Shown piece after piece: positions 4,638 through 5,211 of a stretch of 5,211 bases of DNA. The notes under the pieces are model-generated. The model was not told the DNA's origin. It searched no databases and saw only the letters and a program-made list of their open reading frames with translations. The translations under genes and the position numbers were made by a program. Positions within the stretch are counted from its first letter, which is position 1. Every line of letters begins with the position of its first letter. The stretch covers positions 1 through 5,211 of the forward strand of contig CAMBRJ010000245.1 in assembly GCA_945870175.1 (NCBI GenBank). Direction: 5' to 3'. This DNA is from Gemmatimonas phototrophica. Its GTDB lineage: Bacteria; Gemmatimonadota; Gemmatimonadetes; Gemmatimonadales; Gemmatimonadaceae.

Positions 4638-5211
4638 TTACTCCGGGTTCTTGGAGCCGGGAAGCTGCAGCATCGGCATCGCACCACCAGTTACCTGCGG
4701 CATCTGCCCGTTCCAACGCTTCGCCATCTCGTACTGCACCAGCGTGTTCGTGATGCTCTTCGACAGCAACTCGTTGGCGCGCGCCTGTGCTTCTGCTTCG
4801 GCTGTGATCGCCTTGGCGCGGCCGGCAGCCTTAATGCTGTCACCCTGCGCCTGGAACGTGTTTTTCTGCAGCTCGTTCTGCGCCGTGAGTGCCTGCTGCT
4901 GCATGACATTCTTGAGCGAAATCGCGTCCATGACCGCCTTCGGCGCGCGGAACTCGTTCAGCGTGAACTGCCGCACGTCGATGCCGTACGGGTCGAGTCG
5001 CTTTTGCAGGTTGGCCTGCGTGCGCGTCACGACCTCGGCCTTTTTCGGACCGAGAATGGCCGCAATCTCTTCGTTGCCCACCACCTCCTGCAACGACTGA
5101 CGAATGGCCTGACGGATGTAGCCATGTGAAATCGTTTGCACATCGGTGCGGAACGTCTGATACAACGCCGGCACCTTGTCACCGCGCAGTTCGAAGCTCA
5201 TCGACACGTCG
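4638..5211 (-). CDS. SPFH/Band 7 (prohibitin-family) membrane protein, C-terminal part
   Basis: The gene enters from the right edge; 190 residues plus stop TAA (4638-4640) are visible and the frame is open at the edge, so the membrane anchor and true start are missing. The visible part begins within the SPFH domain (D-V-S-M-S-F-E-L-R-G-D-K-V-P), continues with the typical L-x-x-Y-G-I-D-V-x-x-F (about 72-82) and then an A/E/Q-rich coiled coil (about 98-148, including A-E-A-E-A-Q-A-R-A-N-E-L-L). It ends with W-N-G-Q-M-P-Q-V, a tail common in bacterial prohibitin-like proteins. SPFH proteins form ring or cage oligomers on membranes and often hold proteases or organise microdomains. No FtsH or NfeD gene is in view to say which. 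The next gene follows after 5 bp. Confidence 0.88.
   Translation of the reverse strand, partial: DVSMSFELRGDKVPALYQTFRTDVQTISHGYIRQAIRQSLQEVVGNEEIAAILGPKKAEVVTRTQANLQKRLDPYGIDVRQFTLNEFRAPKAVMDAISLKNVMQQQALTAQNELQKNTFQAQGDSIKAAGRAKAITAEAEAQARANELLSKSITNTLVQYEMAKRWNGQMPQVTGGAMPMLQLPGSKNPE
4641..4644 (-). promoter_or_regulatory. Ribosome binding site of the conserved unknown gene
   Basis: On the minus strand GGAG overlaps the end of the SPFH coding region, 8 bases before ATG 4632. It decides this start over the in-frame upstream ATG at 4716 and suggests coupled translation of the two genes. Confidence 0.6.

Noticed and set aside
4108..5100. 330-codon open frame on the plus strand
   Set aside because: Antisense to the unknown gene and the SPFH gene, which have matching family signatures and tight operon spacing. 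It starts inside the hairpin arm and shows no domain pattern.

Overview
This is a GC-rich bacterial window with dense coding on both strands. It reads as ordinary chromosomal DNA from a free-living Gram-negative-type bacterium. Evidence for an outer membrane is a lipobox-bearing HlyD-family adaptor at the left edge. Gemmatimonadota or a relative would fit the base composition, the near absence of Shine-Dalgarno sites at several starts and the heptamer repeat, but this is inference only; no rRNA or marker gene is present.

Layout. Positions 1-360 (minus) hold the N-terminal part of a lipoprotein periplasmic adaptor (HlyD/RND/ABC efflux type). A 77-bp divergent gap separates it from a SufE-like iron-sulfur assembly protein (438-929, plus). 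The gap at 930-1084 holds a degenerate heptanucleotide tandem repeat and a doubtful 32-codon ORF. A tight plus-strand cluster follows: a PlsC-type acyltransferase (1085-1867), then after 7 bp an NAD-binding epimerase/dehydratase-like protein (1875-2909), then with a 14-bp overlap a DapA/N-acetylneuraminate-lyase-family aldolase (2896-3981). The last two overlap and look translationally coupled, so they probably act in one pathway (sugar-acid or hydroxy-acid type chemistry); the substrate cannot be read from the sequence.

On the other side of a convergent junction, a minus-strand pair runs leftward: the C-terminal part of an SPFH/prohibitin-family membrane protein (4638 to the right edge) and, 5 bp after its stop, a small conserved protein of unknown function (4132-4632) with a V-D-E...T-G-C-S-I-D signature.

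The most striking non-coding structure is the convergent junction at about 3987-4125. It is a nearly perfect inverted repeat of 48 base pairs in three blocks, built from repeated CGCAGAG units and preceded by a third, direct copy of its outer arm. The inner 23-bp stem followed by T6 on the minus strand makes a convincing intrinsic terminator for the SPFH operon, while the whole looks like a dispersed intergenic repeat element. No CRISPR, tRNA, rRNA, transposase or phage gene was seen.
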